Source: Desulfobulbaceae bacterium (GTDB lineage Bacteria; Desulfobacterota; Desulfobulbia; Desulfobulbales; SURF-16). Taken from it: a stretch of 6,611 bases of DNA. Positions 1-6,477 of this stretch are shown here, one piece after another; position 1 is the stretch's first letter; the number at the start of each line of letters is the position of its first letter. The DNA lies in NCBI GenBank assembly GCA_024763115.1, contig JANTGB010000128.1, positions 1 to 6,611 on the forward strand, read 5' to 3'. A program made the position numbers and the translations under genes. The notes under the pieces were generated by a model. That model was given only the letters and a program-made list of their open reading frames with translations, made no database searches and was not told the origin of the DNA.

Positions 1-25
1 GGGCCTTCTCGAATAGCACAAGTAT

Positions 26-118
26 GCTTCGAAGTTCCAAACGAACGAATCTAAGGCACTGGTAAACACTTACAGGACTGAAGGTTATCGTAAATTTTGT
101 GCCCTGGTGAACGGTTAC
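26..118. repeat. Left copy of a 93-bp inverted repeat; probable IS end
   Basis: This segment is the reverse complement of 6519-6611 at 92 of 93 positions; the one difference is T36 against the complement of G6601. Identity stops abruptly at C118, and the outer boundary reads GGTTAC/GTAACC. An 18-bp motif at the boundary (101-118) recurs imperfectly at 56-73 (14 of 18 matches), as is common for transposase-binding sites near IS ends. Ends beginning GTAA are known for the IS66 family, so an IS66-like element extending leftwards out of the window is plausible. No transposase is visible here, so the family is inference. Identity over 93 bp is longer than usual terminal inverted repeats, which suggests the same end of two copies in opposite orientation. 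Positions 1-25 would be further interior sequence. Confidence 0.8.
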
Positions 119-891
119 AAAAATACAACTTCTCCGACCCGATGCTGCCGGCCCAGGGAAACTGAAGGCCGATGAGAATCCGGCAGACTATCCAGAGCTG
201 CCAGGGTGGTATCCAGGGCCAGGCCGGGATCATTATTTTTTTCGCTGAGATGAGCCAGTACCACATGTTGCAGATCGGCATGGCTGAAATCAGCCACAAA
301 AGAGGCCGCATCTTCATTGGCCAGATGCCCTGTACGGGATCTGACCCGCTGTTGCAGGAAGGGGGGGTAAGGGCCGTTCTTCAGCATCTCCGGGTCATGA
401 TTCGACTCAATAATCAATCCATGACAACCGCTTAAAAGATGAGTGATCAGCCGGGAGATCATGCCGGTATCCGTACAATATCCCAGGGAACAGCTGTTGC
501 GACTTACCACAAAACCGACAGGTTCGGCGCTGTCGTGGGAAATCGCAAAGGGATGGATATTGAAACCGACAAATTCAAAAGGAGTTCCGGTATGAAATTC
601 CTGATATTGCGGGATGTTACCTATTGTACTGCGGGCTGCGGTAAAGGTTGCGTGGTTGGCAATGATCGGCAGTTTATATTTGCGGGCCAGAATCCCTGCG
701 CCCTTGATATGATCGTTATGTTCATGAGTAACCAGGATTCCCGCCAGTTTTGTCGGCGAGGCAGCAATGGCGGCCAGTCTTCGTTCCAGCTCAACCCCGG
801 AAAAACCGTTGTCAATGAGCAGGGCGGCAGAACCTGATTCAATGTAAGTGGCATTGCCCCGGCTGCCGCTGCCCAAAACACAGAACTTCAC
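115..891 (-). CDS. Metallo-beta-lactamase-fold hydrolase, YycJ/WalJ-like
   Basis: This encodes a 258-residue soluble MBL-fold protein of the COG1235 (YycJ/WalJ) type; family members are roughly 260 residues. The metal-binding motif HEHNDH lies at residues 56-61 (H56, H58, D60, H61). It is followed by SHD at 118-120, TDTG at 140-143 (D141), the family-typical ESNHD at 162-166, GHLAN at 188-192 and a final histidine in LAHLSEKNN (H214). These are the expected ligands of a two-metal hydrolase. Relatives are described as nucleases or are uncharacterised, so the substrate is unknown. No signal peptide is visible. The start is GTG, giving the family-typical N-terminus MKFCVLGSGS. Its likely Shine-Dalgarno, AGAGGA, lies within the heptamer array upstream. 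The gene is 21 bp after dut and probably co-transcribed with it. The TAA stop (115-117) lies inside the terminal repeat, so an insertion may have replaced the native last residues, although the tail still looks almost complete. A C7 tract encodes residues 175-177. Confidence 0.9.
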   Translation of the reverse strand: MKFCVLGSGSRGNATYIESGSAALLIDNGFSGVELERRLAAIAASPTKLAGILVTHEHNDHIKGAGILARKYKLPIIANHATFTAARSTIGNIPQYQEFHTGTPFEFVGFNIHPFAISHDSAEPVGFVVSRNSCSLGYCTDTGMISRLITHLLSGCHGLIIESNHDPEMLKNGPYPPFLQQRVRSRTGHLANEDAASFVADFSHADLQHVVLAHLSEKNNDPGLALDTTLAALDSLPDSHRPSVSLGRQHRVGEVVFL

Positions 892-926
892 TCCTCTGTC
901 CTCTGACTTCTGTCATCTGACATCTG
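892..926 (-). repeat. Heptamer tandem array between dut and hydrolase gene
   Basis: There are five consecutive 7-bp units. On the plus strand they read TCCTCTG, TCCTCTG, ACTTCTG, TCATCTG and ACATCTG; on the coding strand the unit is CAGANGW. Degenerate units continue on both sides (885-891 and 927-933). The two rightmost units encode the last residues of dut. The three leftmost units fill exactly the 21 bp between the dut stop and the hydrolase GTG, and provide AGAGGA seven bases before that start. The same unit family recurs at 4193-4248 and 6478-6518. Confidence 0.85.
899..904 (-). promoter_or_regulatory. Ribosome-binding site of hydrolase gene, within heptamer array
   Basis: On the minus strand AGAGGA precedes the GTG start (889-891) by seven bases. 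A second AGAGGA (892-897) directly abuts the start and is too close to act in the usual way. The spacing supports the GTG start. The site is one unit of the tandem repeat, so a change in unit number would add or remove Shine-Dalgarno copies. Confidence 0.55.
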
Positions 927-1386
927 ACTTTCCGACACCGGTATGGCCGAAACCGCCATCCTGCCGCCCGGTTTCATCAAGCTCGGCCACAACCTTGACT
1001 GCGGCCCGGCATACCGGAGCAAGAACCAGCTGGGCGATACGGTCTCCCCGCCTGATGACAAACGAAGTAGAACTTAAGTTAATCAGACCTATTTTTACTT
1101 CACCACGATAATCGGCATCAATGGTTCCCGGAGTATTAATTACGGTAATGCCATGCTTAATGGCCAGGCCGCTCCGGGGACGAACCTGAAGTTCATAACC
1201 GGGAACAATGGCCACGGCAAAACCGGACGGGATCATGGCTATCCGGCCCGGCGTAAGCTCCAGGGGGGCGGAAACAGCGGCCTGGACATCCATGCCCGAG
1301 GCAAACTCGGAATGATACGCGGGCAGTGCCAGATCGCTGTTTTTTTCAGGATCAAGCCAACATAAGCATAATTCAACTTCTTCCAT
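913..1386 (-). CDS. dut: dUTP diphosphatase (trimeric dUTPase)
   Basis: The product hydrolyses dUTP to dUMP and pyrophosphate, keeping uracil out of DNA and feeding dTMP synthesis. All five motifs of the homotrimeric family are present in its 157 residues: ASGMDVQAA (29-37), RPRSGLA (69-75), GTIDADYRGEV (87-97, with the expected catalytic D90 and Y93), RGDRIAQLVLAP (113-124) and the C-terminal GGFGHTG (144-150) that closes over the nucleotide. Family members usually end soon after the last motif. Here seven further residues (VGKSDVR) and the TGA stop come largely from the heptamer array, so the tail looks acquired. The ATG start lies nine bases after the pnp stop, with a modest GAGG nearby, indicating translation from the pnp message. 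Activity is likely intact because every motif is whole. Confidence 0.96.
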   Translation of the reverse strand: MEEVELCLCWLDPEKNSDLALPAYHSEFASGMDVQAAVSAPLELTPGRIAMIPSGFAVAIVPGYELQVRPRSGLAIKHGITVINTPGTIDADYRGEVKIGLINLSSTSFVIRRGDRIAQLVLAPVCRAAVKVVAELDETGRQDGGFGHTGVGKSDVR

Positions 1387-1395
1387 GGCCTCGTA

Positions 1396-3483
1396 CTACT
1401 TTTCGTCCAGAATAACAGCCTTACGGCTCAGGCGAATTTTGCCGCGATTATCAACGTTAAGCACCTTGACCCGCACCTTATCTCCTTCCTTTAAAATATC
1501 ACCGACCTTGTTTACTCTCTTGGTATCAAGCTCGGAAATATGCACCAATCCATCAGTACCCGGCAAAATTTCAACAAAGGCACCGAAATCAACAATCTTT
1601 CGAACAGTGCCGTTATAGACACGACCGATCTCGGCCTCTTCGGTTAACTCACTGATCCGCTCGGAAACCTCGGAACCAACCTTGCCGTCCGGGGCAAAAA
1701 TAGTCACCTTACCGGAATCTTCAACATCAATCTTAACTTCAAACTCAGCGGTAAGCCCCTTAATGACCTTACCGCCCGGGCCAATGAGATCCCTGATCTT
1801 ATCAGGATTAATCTGCATGGAGAAAATTTTGGGGGCATGTTCCGGAACATGATCGCGGCTGGTGCCAAGGGCCCTGGACATTTCCGCCAGAATATGATGC
1901 CGCCCGGCATGAGCCTGTTCCAGGGCCTTGCTCATTATTTCCCTGGTAACGCCCTTAATCTTTATATCCATCTGCAGGGCGGTTATGCCGTCATCCGTAC
2001 CGCAGACCTTAAAATCCATATCACCGAGATGATCTTCATCGCCAAGGATATCAGAGAGAATAACAACTCCGTCATCATGCTTGATCAGCCCCATTGCCAC
2101 CCCTGAAACCGGTTTTTTTATGGGAACTCCGGCATCCATCAGGGCCAGACTGCCGCCGCAGACTGAGGCCATTGACGAGGAACCGTTAGATTCCATGATG
2201 TCGGAAACCACCCGGATGGTGTAAGGAAAATCTTCCGGCTCCGGCAGCACTGCGTCCAGCGCCCTGGTTGCCAGCGCCCCATGACCTATATCACGCCGAC
2301 TGGGGCCCCGCATGAAACGTGCCTCGCCCACACAAAAAGGGGGAAAGTTATAATGAAGCATGAAACGACGAAAATTCATGCCGTCCAGGGTCTCTACCCG
2401 CTGCTCATCATCACCGCTGCCCAGGGTGGCGGTTACTATTGCCTGAGTTTCTCCCCTGGTAAACAGGGCGGAGCCATGGGCCCTGGGCAACAAAGCAACC
2501 TCACAGGCAATGGGCCGAATCTCGTCAAATTTTCGTCCCCCGATCCTTGTTTGATCTACAACAATCATGTCACGCATCATCTGTTTTTTCAAATCATACA
2601 GAATAGATTTGATCTCAGCGGACTGCTCATTTTCATCACCATTTAATTTCTCAACTATCTGAGCGGTAAGCTGATAAAATTTTTCGCTCCGTTCCATCTT
2701 GTCCGCAGTGGCAACGACCTGAGCCATATCTTCTCCGGCCAGATCTCCGACCTGTTTTACCAGATCTTCGTTAACCTCAGGCGGAGTCACCTCCATCTTG
2801 GCCTTGCCGGCCGCTTCCTGAAGCTCAGCCTGCATGGTCAGCAGGGGCTGCAAACCGTCAAGACCGAAATACAGGGCCTCAAGGACTTCCGCTTCACTGC
2901 AGGATTCAACCCCGCCTTCTACCATGACGATACCGTCCTTGCTGCCGGCAACCACGATTTCCATTCGTGATTCGGCCAGTTGTTCAACAGTAGGATTCAA
3001 GATATATTCATTATCAATAAAACCTACCCTGACTCCACCGATAGGGCCGAGAAAAGGGATATGGGATAAAGTTAAAGCCGCAGAAGCGCCGATCATAGCC
3101 GGCATATCAGGATCATTTTCTTTATCCGCCGACAACACTGTGGCAACTACCTGGGTTTCATGCTGATATCCTTCAGCAAACAAGGGTCGCAGAGGGCGAT
3201 CTATAAACCGGGCGGTCAAGGTTTCCTTTTCAGTAGGACGGCCGATCTCGCGGCGAAAAAAACTACCTGGAATTCGCCCGACTGCATAAAATCTTTCCTG
3301 ATATTCTACGGTAAGGGGCAAAAAATCCACACTGGCCCTTGCTTCCCGAGCCGCGACGGCAGTGACCAGAACAACGGTTTCTCCATAGGTAACTATAACG
3401 GAGCCATGGGCCTGTTTTGCTATTTTACCGGTCTCAATGGACAAAACCCGTCCACCTATTTCAGCTTCAACTTTTTTATACAT
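1396..3483 (-). CDS. pnp: Polyribonucleotide nucleotidyltransferase (PNPase)
   Basis: PNPase is a trimeric 3'-5' phosphorolytic exoribonuclease that degrades mRNA and can add 3' tails using nucleoside diphosphates. At 695 residues it has the usual full length. The order is RNase PH-like domain 1 (about 1-145, with FFRREIGRPTEKE at 75-87), a helical linker (about 150-300), RNase PH-like domain 2 (about 310-540), a KH domain (about 553-612, GPGG at 568-571) and an S1 domain (about 618-690, with the VDFGAFVE core). Active-site signatures in domain 2 are GHG at 400-402, GSSSMASVCGG at 434-444 and GDEDHLGDMD at 481-490, where D482 and D488 correspond to the metal-binding aspartates of the Escherichia coli enzyme. 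The ATG start has CAGGAG five bases upstream. It follows rpsO as in many bacteria, with a structured 104-bp leader between, and leads into dut after nine bases. Confidence 0.98.
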   Translation of the reverse strand: MYKKVEAEIGGRVLSIETGKIAKQAHGSVIVTYGETVVLVTAVAAREARASVDFLPLTVEYQERFYAVGRIPGSFFRREIGRPTEKETLTARFIDRPLRPLFAEGYQHETQVVATVLSADKENDPDMPAMIGASAALTLSHIPFLGPIGGVRVGFIDNEYILNPTVEQLAESRMEIVVAGSKDGIVMVEGGVESCSEAEVLEALYFGLDGLQPLLTMQAELQEAAGKAKMEVTPPEVNEDLVKQVGDLAGEDMAQVVATADKMERSEKFYQLTAQIVEKLNGDENEQSAEIKSILYDLKKQMMRDMIVVDQTRIGGRKFDEIRPIACEVALLPRAHGSALFTRGETQAIVTATLGSGDDEQRVETLDGMNFRRFMLHYNFPPFCVGEARFMRGPSRRDIGHGALATRALDAVLPEPEDFPYTIRVVSDIMESNGSSSMASVCGGSLALMDAGVPIKKPVSGVAMGLIKHDDGVVILSDILGDEDHLGDMDFKVCGTDDGITALQMDIKIKGVTREIMSKALEQAHAGRHHILAEMSRALGTSRDHVPEHAPKIFSMQINPDKIRDLIGPGGKVIKGLTAEFEVKIDVEDSGKVTIFAPDGKVGSEVSERISELTEEAEIGRVYNGTVRKIVDFGAFVEILPGTDGLVHISELDTKRVNKVGDILKEGDKVRVKVLNVDNRGKIRLSRKAVILDEK

Positions 3484-3587
3484 TTATACTCCTGCAGAAC
3501 CATGGAGCAACCACGGTTCCGACATAAAACTTCCATAACACCAGGCAGTACCTGCCGAATTATTCCGGCGACAGCCAAGTGTAAATT
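3484..3587 (-). promoter_or_regulatory. Structured rpsO-pnp intercistronic leader
   Basis: The 104 bases between rpsO and pnp contain a strong hairpin: arms 3497-3505 and 3511-3519 (nine pairs including one G-U) with a five-base loop. It ends two bases before the CAGGAG ribosome-binding site of pnp (3489-3494). A second small hairpin, GGCAG/CTGCC with a three-base loop, lies at 3544-3556. Neither is followed by a U-run on the minus strand, so neither looks like an intrinsic terminator. In Escherichia coli a stem-loop in the pnp leader is cut by RNase III and used for PNPase autoregulation. A similar role here is inference from position and structure only. Confidence 0.5.
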
Positions 3588-3857
3588 TTATTTTCTAATG
3601 CCCAGTTCCTGAATAACTGAACGATAACGGTCAATATTTTTACCTTTGAGGTAATTAAGGAGTCTTCTTCTCTGACCAACGAGTTTCAATAATCCCCGAC
3701 GAGAATGATGATCTTTTTTATGAACTTTGAAATGATCGGTAAGATATGAAATCCTGGAACTGAGCAGAGCAATCTGCACTTCCGGTGATCCGGTATCTGT
3801 GGAATGGGTATGAAATTTACCAATGATCTCTTTTTTTTGTTCTACGTTTAACGGCAC
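3588..3857 (-). CDS. rpsO: 30S ribosomal protein S15
   Basis: S15 is a primary binder of the 16S rRNA central domain and forms a bridge to the 50S subunit. The 89-residue length is exactly the usual bacterial one. Family-typical sequence is seen throughout: STDTGSPEVQIALLSSRI (19-36), then LTDHFKVHKKDHHSRRGLLKLV (39-60, containing the conserved H42, H46, D49, H50 and S52), then QRRRLLNYLK and a C-terminus ending GIRK. The start is GTG, giving MPLNVEQKKE. It is strongly supported by AGGAGGA at 3863-3869, five bases upstream, and by the exact family length. The gene leads into pnp, the common bacterial pairing. S15 often represses its own translation through its leader; no specific site can be assigned here. 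An A8 run covers codons 7-9 on the coding strand. Confidence 0.98.
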   Translation of the reverse strand: MPLNVEQKKEIIGKFHTHSTDTGSPEVQIALLSSRISYLTDHFKVHKKDHHSRRGLLKLVGQRRRLLNYLKGKNIDRYRSVIQELGIRK

Positions 3858-3872
3858 GACAATCCTCCTGAA

Positions 3873-3899
3873 AATACAATTATTTATTGGTTAAATCAA
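3873..3899 (-). promoter_or_regulatory. Possible promoter of rpsO
   Basis: In the AT-rich stretch just upstream of rpsO the minus strand has TTGATT (3894-3899) and TGTATT (3873-3878), separated by 15 bases. Both elements are imperfect and the spacing is short, so support is weak. The long gap to truB and the known separate rpsO promoter in other bacteria make a promoter here plausible. Confidence 0.25.
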
Positions 3900-3910
3900 A
3901 TTTAATAAAT

Positions 3911-4020
3911 TCGTAAAAACTCTTTCTCTCCGTCATTCAGGCAAAAGCCGAAATCCGAAACGTATTGAAGCTACCGGATTCCGGGTCTGCTAAGCGCAAA
4001 CCTCGAGCCTGGAAGACGAA
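3911..4020. repeat. Degenerate interspersed palindromic repeat (CGTCATTC type)
   Basis: The stretch begins TCGTAAAAAC, then CGTCATTCAGGCAAAAGCCG (3931-3950) followed by AAATCC. This resembles the widespread CGTCATTCC...GGAATCC intergenic repeats common in Desulfobacterota genomes and recalling neisserial dRS3. It can fold as GGC-AAAA-GCC (3940-3949), extended by TTC/GAA with one bulge. A second palindrome, CCGGA-T-TCCGG, lies at 3974-3984. The copy has drifted from the symmetrical consensus. The assignment rests on remembered resemblance and the visible palindromes, not a search. Confidence 0.5.
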
Positions 4021-4192
4021 AATGATAATTTCCACTCGACCCCACGCAGGCGCATGAGAACAAGGGCAATGGGATAAAAATCTGATCTCGATGTCTCGCT
4101 TTGCTCGCTTATCGGCTATGCTCAATCAGACCTGCAAGGCTACTGAGGCCGGAAATATCAATGAAAAACCGTTTAGAACTAATTTACCGTGG

Positions 4193-4248
4193 TCATCTAT
4201 CCTCTGTCATCCGGACTCAGTCCTCTGTATTCTTTCTTCCGGCTTCCG
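4193..4248 (-). repeat. Heptamer tandem array at the truB 3' end
   Basis: Eight 7-bp units can be laid out in register. On the plus strand they read TCATCTA, TCCTCTG, TCATCCG, GACTCAG, TCCTCTG, TATTCTT, TCTTCCG and GCTTCCG. Several match the units at 892-926 exactly or nearly so. The right border is followed by ACACCG, so that TTCCGACACCG (4244-4254) is identical to 930-940 beside the dut array. Five units, beginning with part of GACTCAG, carry the truB stop codon and encode its last residues. Confidence 0.75.
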
Positions 4249-4993
4249 ACACCGCCTCTTCAACCGAGAGCATCCCGGCCCGCAGAATATCTCCTGCGGA
4301 AGAGACATTATTCATTAATTCAGTGCCTGACAAGGCATCCGCAACCCGGAAATTACCACTGCGCAATCGTCTCAAGGCAATAAGATGAGCCCCACAACCT
4401 AGAGATGCGCCGATATCGGCAGCCAGGGTTCTGATATAAGTCCCCTTACCACAGACAACCCTGATATCCAGGGTATCAGCAGTGCGGGCCAGGCAATCAA
4501 GCTCCCGGATGATTACCTTTCTAGGCTCCCTGGCAACTTTGATCCCCCTGCGGGCATAATAATATAGCGGCTTCCCCTTGTGTTTCAAAGCCGAATAAGC
4601 AGGCGGCCGCTGCATTATTTCCCCGGTAAAGGCAGTCAGGGTGTCATTTATCAATTTCTGCGGCAAATCACCAACCGGCAGCTCACTGATAATTTCCCCT
4701 TCCGTATCCTGGGTTTCCGTTTCCACTCCCAGCCGCAACCTGGCCTCATACTCTTTTTCACCAGCCATAAAATCGGCAATCATTTTTGTTGCCGGTCGTC
4801 CGACACAGATAACCAGCAAACCGGAAGCAAATGGATCAAGAGTGCCGGCATGGCCGACTTTTTTAATTTTTAGAGCCTGCCTGACCAGACTGACCATCTT
4901 AAATGAAGTTGGGCCGGGTGGCTTGTCAACTAAAATAACCCCGGGTTCCGTTGCCCGGTTTACGGCCTCTGATTTCCGTTTTACGATACTCAT
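4217..4993 (-). CDS. truB: tRNA pseudouridine(55) synthase TruB
   Basis: TruB converts U55 of the tRNA T-loop to pseudouridine and acts as a tRNA chaperone. The catalytic motif GHAGTLDPFASGLL (47-60) contains the nucleophile D53. Other landmarks are LVDKPPGPTSF (21-31), KEYEARLRLG (80-89, with Y82), QRPPAYSALKHKGKPLYYYAR (128-148) and GTYIRTLAADIG (184-195, with R188). The protein has 258 residues, whereas well-known TruB proteins have about 300-315. The catalytic domain is complete, but it stops just after MLSVEEAV (241-248), where others continue into a small C-terminal domain. The last ten residues (SEAGRKNTED) and the TGA come from the heptamer array. The C-terminal domain may therefore have been lost, unless this lineage normally has a short form. 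The ATG overlaps the stop of the DHH gene by four bases (ATGA), implying translational coupling. Confidence 0.95.
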   Translation of the reverse strand: MSIVKRKSEAVNRATEPGVILVDKPPGPTSFKMVSLVRQALKIKKVGHAGTLDPFASGLLVICVGRPATKMIADFMAGEKEYEARLRLGVETETQDTEGEIISELPVGDLPQKLINDTLTAFTGEIMQRPPAYSALKHKGKPLYYYARRGIKVAREPRKVIIRELDCLARTADTLDIRVVCGKGTYIRTLAADIGASLGCGAHLIALRRLRSGNFRVADALSGTELMNNVSSAGDILRAGMLSVEEAVSEAGRKNTED

Positions 4994-5955
4994 ACCAAAG
5001 GTATCAGTTCCCGCAGGAGTTTCATCTTTAATGAATGAATAGTTTCCCCGATTATTTTAAACCCTGCCGCGTTCCTGTGTCCACCGCCGCCAAATCCGTC
5101 GGCAAGTCGGGCCACATCACACTCACCCTTGGCCCGCATACTCACCCCAATGACATTTGCCTCGACCTCCTTGATAAATATAGCCACCTTTACTGTGGAT
5201 AACGAACGGGGATAATTGATGAACAGTTCCGTATCAGCGCTACCGGTGCCTGTCCGCTCAAACATTTCCCGACTGACATGAATAAAGGCAAGCCGGTCAT
5301 CTTCATACAGGTCAAGGGTAGCGAGAACATTCTGCAGGAGCTGAAGGCGGTTTTTGCTGAAATTATCAAAGAGAAAACCGGAAATCTCCTGGGGCTTAAC
5401 CCCCTTTTTCATCAATTCGCCGGCAACATGAAAGGTATATGCTGTTGTTGATGAATATTTAAAAGAGCCGGTGTCGGAGACTATTGCCGCAAAAAGACAA
5501 TATGCCGCCTCATAACTCAAATCAACTCCCAGACGGCGGGACAGGTCAAAAACCATCTCACCAGTGGACGAACGGCCGGCATCAACCCAGCGCAGGTCTC
5601 CAAAATCTTTATGACCGGCATGATGATCAATAACAATAAAAGGATGAACCGTCAGCAGCGAATCCGCTGCCTTACCAAGCCGATGCCGATCTCCACAATC
5701 AAGAGAAACAGCGCAATCAAAATCACTCAGCGGCGGCAGAGTTGTCTCCAGCCGACCGGAACCAGGCAAAAAATCAAGAATATGAGTAACCGGCTCCTCA
5801 CTGTAAAGACAGACCTCCTTTCCCAGGGCGGTTAAAATCTCTCCCAGGGCCAGTTCTGAGCCCAAGGCATCGGCATCGGGATAAATATGAGCCGCAAGCA
5901 CTATTCTCCGCGAATTACGGATTACCTCAAGAATCTCGGTCCGCAGTTCTTTCAT
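4990..5955 (-). CDS. nrnA: DHH/DHHA1 phosphoesterase, NrnA-like
   Basis: The 321-residue protein has the bipartite layout of NrnA oligoribonuclease/pAp-phosphatase. The N-terminal DHH domain carries AAHIYPDADALGS (21-33, metal ligands H23, D28 and D30), SLDCGD (84-89), VIDHHAGH (108-115) and IVSDTGSFKYS (158-168, D161). The C-terminal DHHA1 domain ends in GGGGHRNAAG (289-298). Such enzymes degrade two- to five-nucleotide RNAs, and some also hydrolyse pAp or linear cyclic-dinucleotide products. Which of these it does cannot be read from sequence. Short-RNA turnover fits its place beside pnp. The usual PDGDA motif reads PDADA, a mild change. The ATG lies within the rbfA 3' end (29-base overlap), with AGGAGA twelve bases upstream, so coupling to rbfA translation is likely. 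The 3' end overlaps truB by four bases. Confidence 0.92.
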   Translation of the reverse strand: MKELRTEILEVIRNSRRIVLAAHIYPDADALGSELALGEILTALGKEVCLYSEEPVTHILDFLPGSGRLETTLPPLSDFDCAVSLDCGDRHRLGKAADSLLTVHPFIVIDHHAGHKDFGDLRWVDAGRSSTGEMVFDLSRRLGVDLSYEAAYCLFAAIVSDTGSFKYSSTTAYTFHVAGELMKKGVKPQEISGFLFDNFSKNRLQLLQNVLATLDLYEDDRLAFIHVSREMFERTGTGSADTELFINYPRSLSTVKVAIFIKEVEANVIGVSMRAKGECDVARLADGFGGGGHRNAAGFKIIGETIHSLKMKLLRELIPLV

Positions 5956-6343
5956 TCTCGGCAGCTATCTCCTGAAAGAGTTGATCCAGCCTTTCCCTTT
6001 GGGCCGGTTCCGGGTCATACTTGAAAATCAGCTCCGGAACATAACGCATATTCACTGTCCTGGCCAAATGACTGCGAATAAAGCCTCCGGCGCTGGCCAA
6101 TCCCTTTCCGACCCCGGCCAGCGATTTTTCATCACAGGAATAATAAACCCTGGCCCGGCTTAAGTCGTCGGACATAATCACCTGAGTAATAGTAATCTCA
6201 GCAACCCTGGGATCTTTTATTTTATGCAAAAGGAGTACGGCTATCTCATTTCTAAGCAAATCACCAACCCTGGCCGGACGTCTTTTAGGTTCAGGACTCA
6301 GCCCTGCAGGTAAAACAAAACGTGATTTCTTGTGAGCAGCCAT
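5927..6343 (-). CDS. rbfA: 30S ribosome-binding factor RbfA
   Basis: RbfA binds immature 30S subunits near 16S helix 1 and the 5' end and is needed for late maturation. The 138-residue product covers the whole KH-like family domain. It has a basic N-terminus, then RVGDLLRNEIAVLLLHKIKDPRV (25-47), an ITQVIMSDDLSRARVYYS strand region and a helix ending RSHLARTVNMRYVPELIFKYD, which is the typical C-terminal core. A charged tail of about 25 residues follows. The ATG start at 6341-6343 is the one that fits the family. The ribosome-binding site is weak, only an AAAG-type purine stretch. infB usually lies just upstream in this operon type. Here only about 175 noncoding bases separate rbfA from the terminal repeat, so this may be a disrupted or rearranged operon head. 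Confidence 0.94.
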   Translation of the reverse strand: MAAHKKSRFVLPAGLSPEPKRRPARVGDLLRNEIAVLLLHKIKDPRVAEITITQVIMSDDLSRARVYYSCDEKSLAGVGKGLASAGGFIRSHLARTVNMRYVPELIFKYDPEPAQRERLDQLFQEIAAENERTADRDS

Positions 6344-6375
6344 ATTCTTTACTTTATACCATTTCCATGGTCTGA

Positions 6376-6404
6376 TTTATATAATTTCTTTGCAAAAACA
6401 AAAG
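6376..6404 (-). promoter_or_regulatory. Possible promoter upstream of rbfA
   Basis: The minus strand carries TATAAA (6376-6381), with overlapping TATATA, and CTTTTG (6399-6404) seventeen bases upstream. The -10 element is good and the -35 is poor. If the operon really lacks its normal infB-side promoter, a local promoter such as this would be needed. A small hairpin, ACCAT-TTCC-ATGGT (6358-6371), lies between it and the start codon. Confidence 0.25.
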
Positions 6405-6462
6405 TTACCGGACACTGGTTAGCAACATTAAGGAGTTTAGCCCGTGAGTAGTTACATACAAA

Positions 6463-6475
6463 CTGATACTATCAG
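6463..6475. other. 13-bp perfect palindrome upstream of rbfA
   Basis: CTGATA-C-TATCAG is a perfect inverted repeat with six-base arms around one central base, adjoining the heptamer array. It could be an operator or a chance palindrome. It is too small for a terminator and has no T-run. Confidence 0.3.
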
Positions 6476-6477
6476 CC

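Larger units (their letters stand above)
3858..4192. other. Noncoding truB-rpsO gap built of degenerate repeats
   Basis: No convincing gene lies in these 335 bases. A 62-codon frame on the minus strand (3937-4125) reads through palindromic sequence, has no recognisable family and is not called. The right part (about 4080-4190) contains a short direct repeat of CTCGC around TTTG (4094-4107) and otherwise shows nothing recognised. No hairpin followed by a T-run is clear on the minus strand, so an intrinsic terminator after truB is not supported. The gap stands out because the genes on both sides are tightly packed. Confidence 0.6.

Noticed and set aside
361..367. G7 run (C7 on the coding strand) in the hydrolase gene as a possible phase-variation tract
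   Set aside because: The run is short, and the encoded YPPFLQQR segment fits the family, so it is a normal coding tract.
439..837. Plus-strand 132-codon open frame opposite the hydrolase gene
   Set aside because: It lies wholly antisense to a motif-complete MBL-fold gene and has no recognisable domain.
892..926. CRISPR array interpretation of the short repeats
   Set aside because: The units are 7 bp, directly adjacent without spacers, and degenerate.
3160..3612. Plus-strand 150-codon open frame opposite the pnp start
   Set aside because: It is a shadow of pnp and its leader; composition and lack of any family resemblance argue against a gene.
3831..3838. A8 run on the coding strand in rpsO as a possible slippage site
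   Set aside because: It encodes ordinary residues of a full-length S15, and no useful alternative frame follows.
3937..4125. Minus-strand 62-codon frame in the truB-rpsO gap
   Set aside because: It reads through palindromic repeat sequence, resembles no family and has no clear ribosome-binding site.
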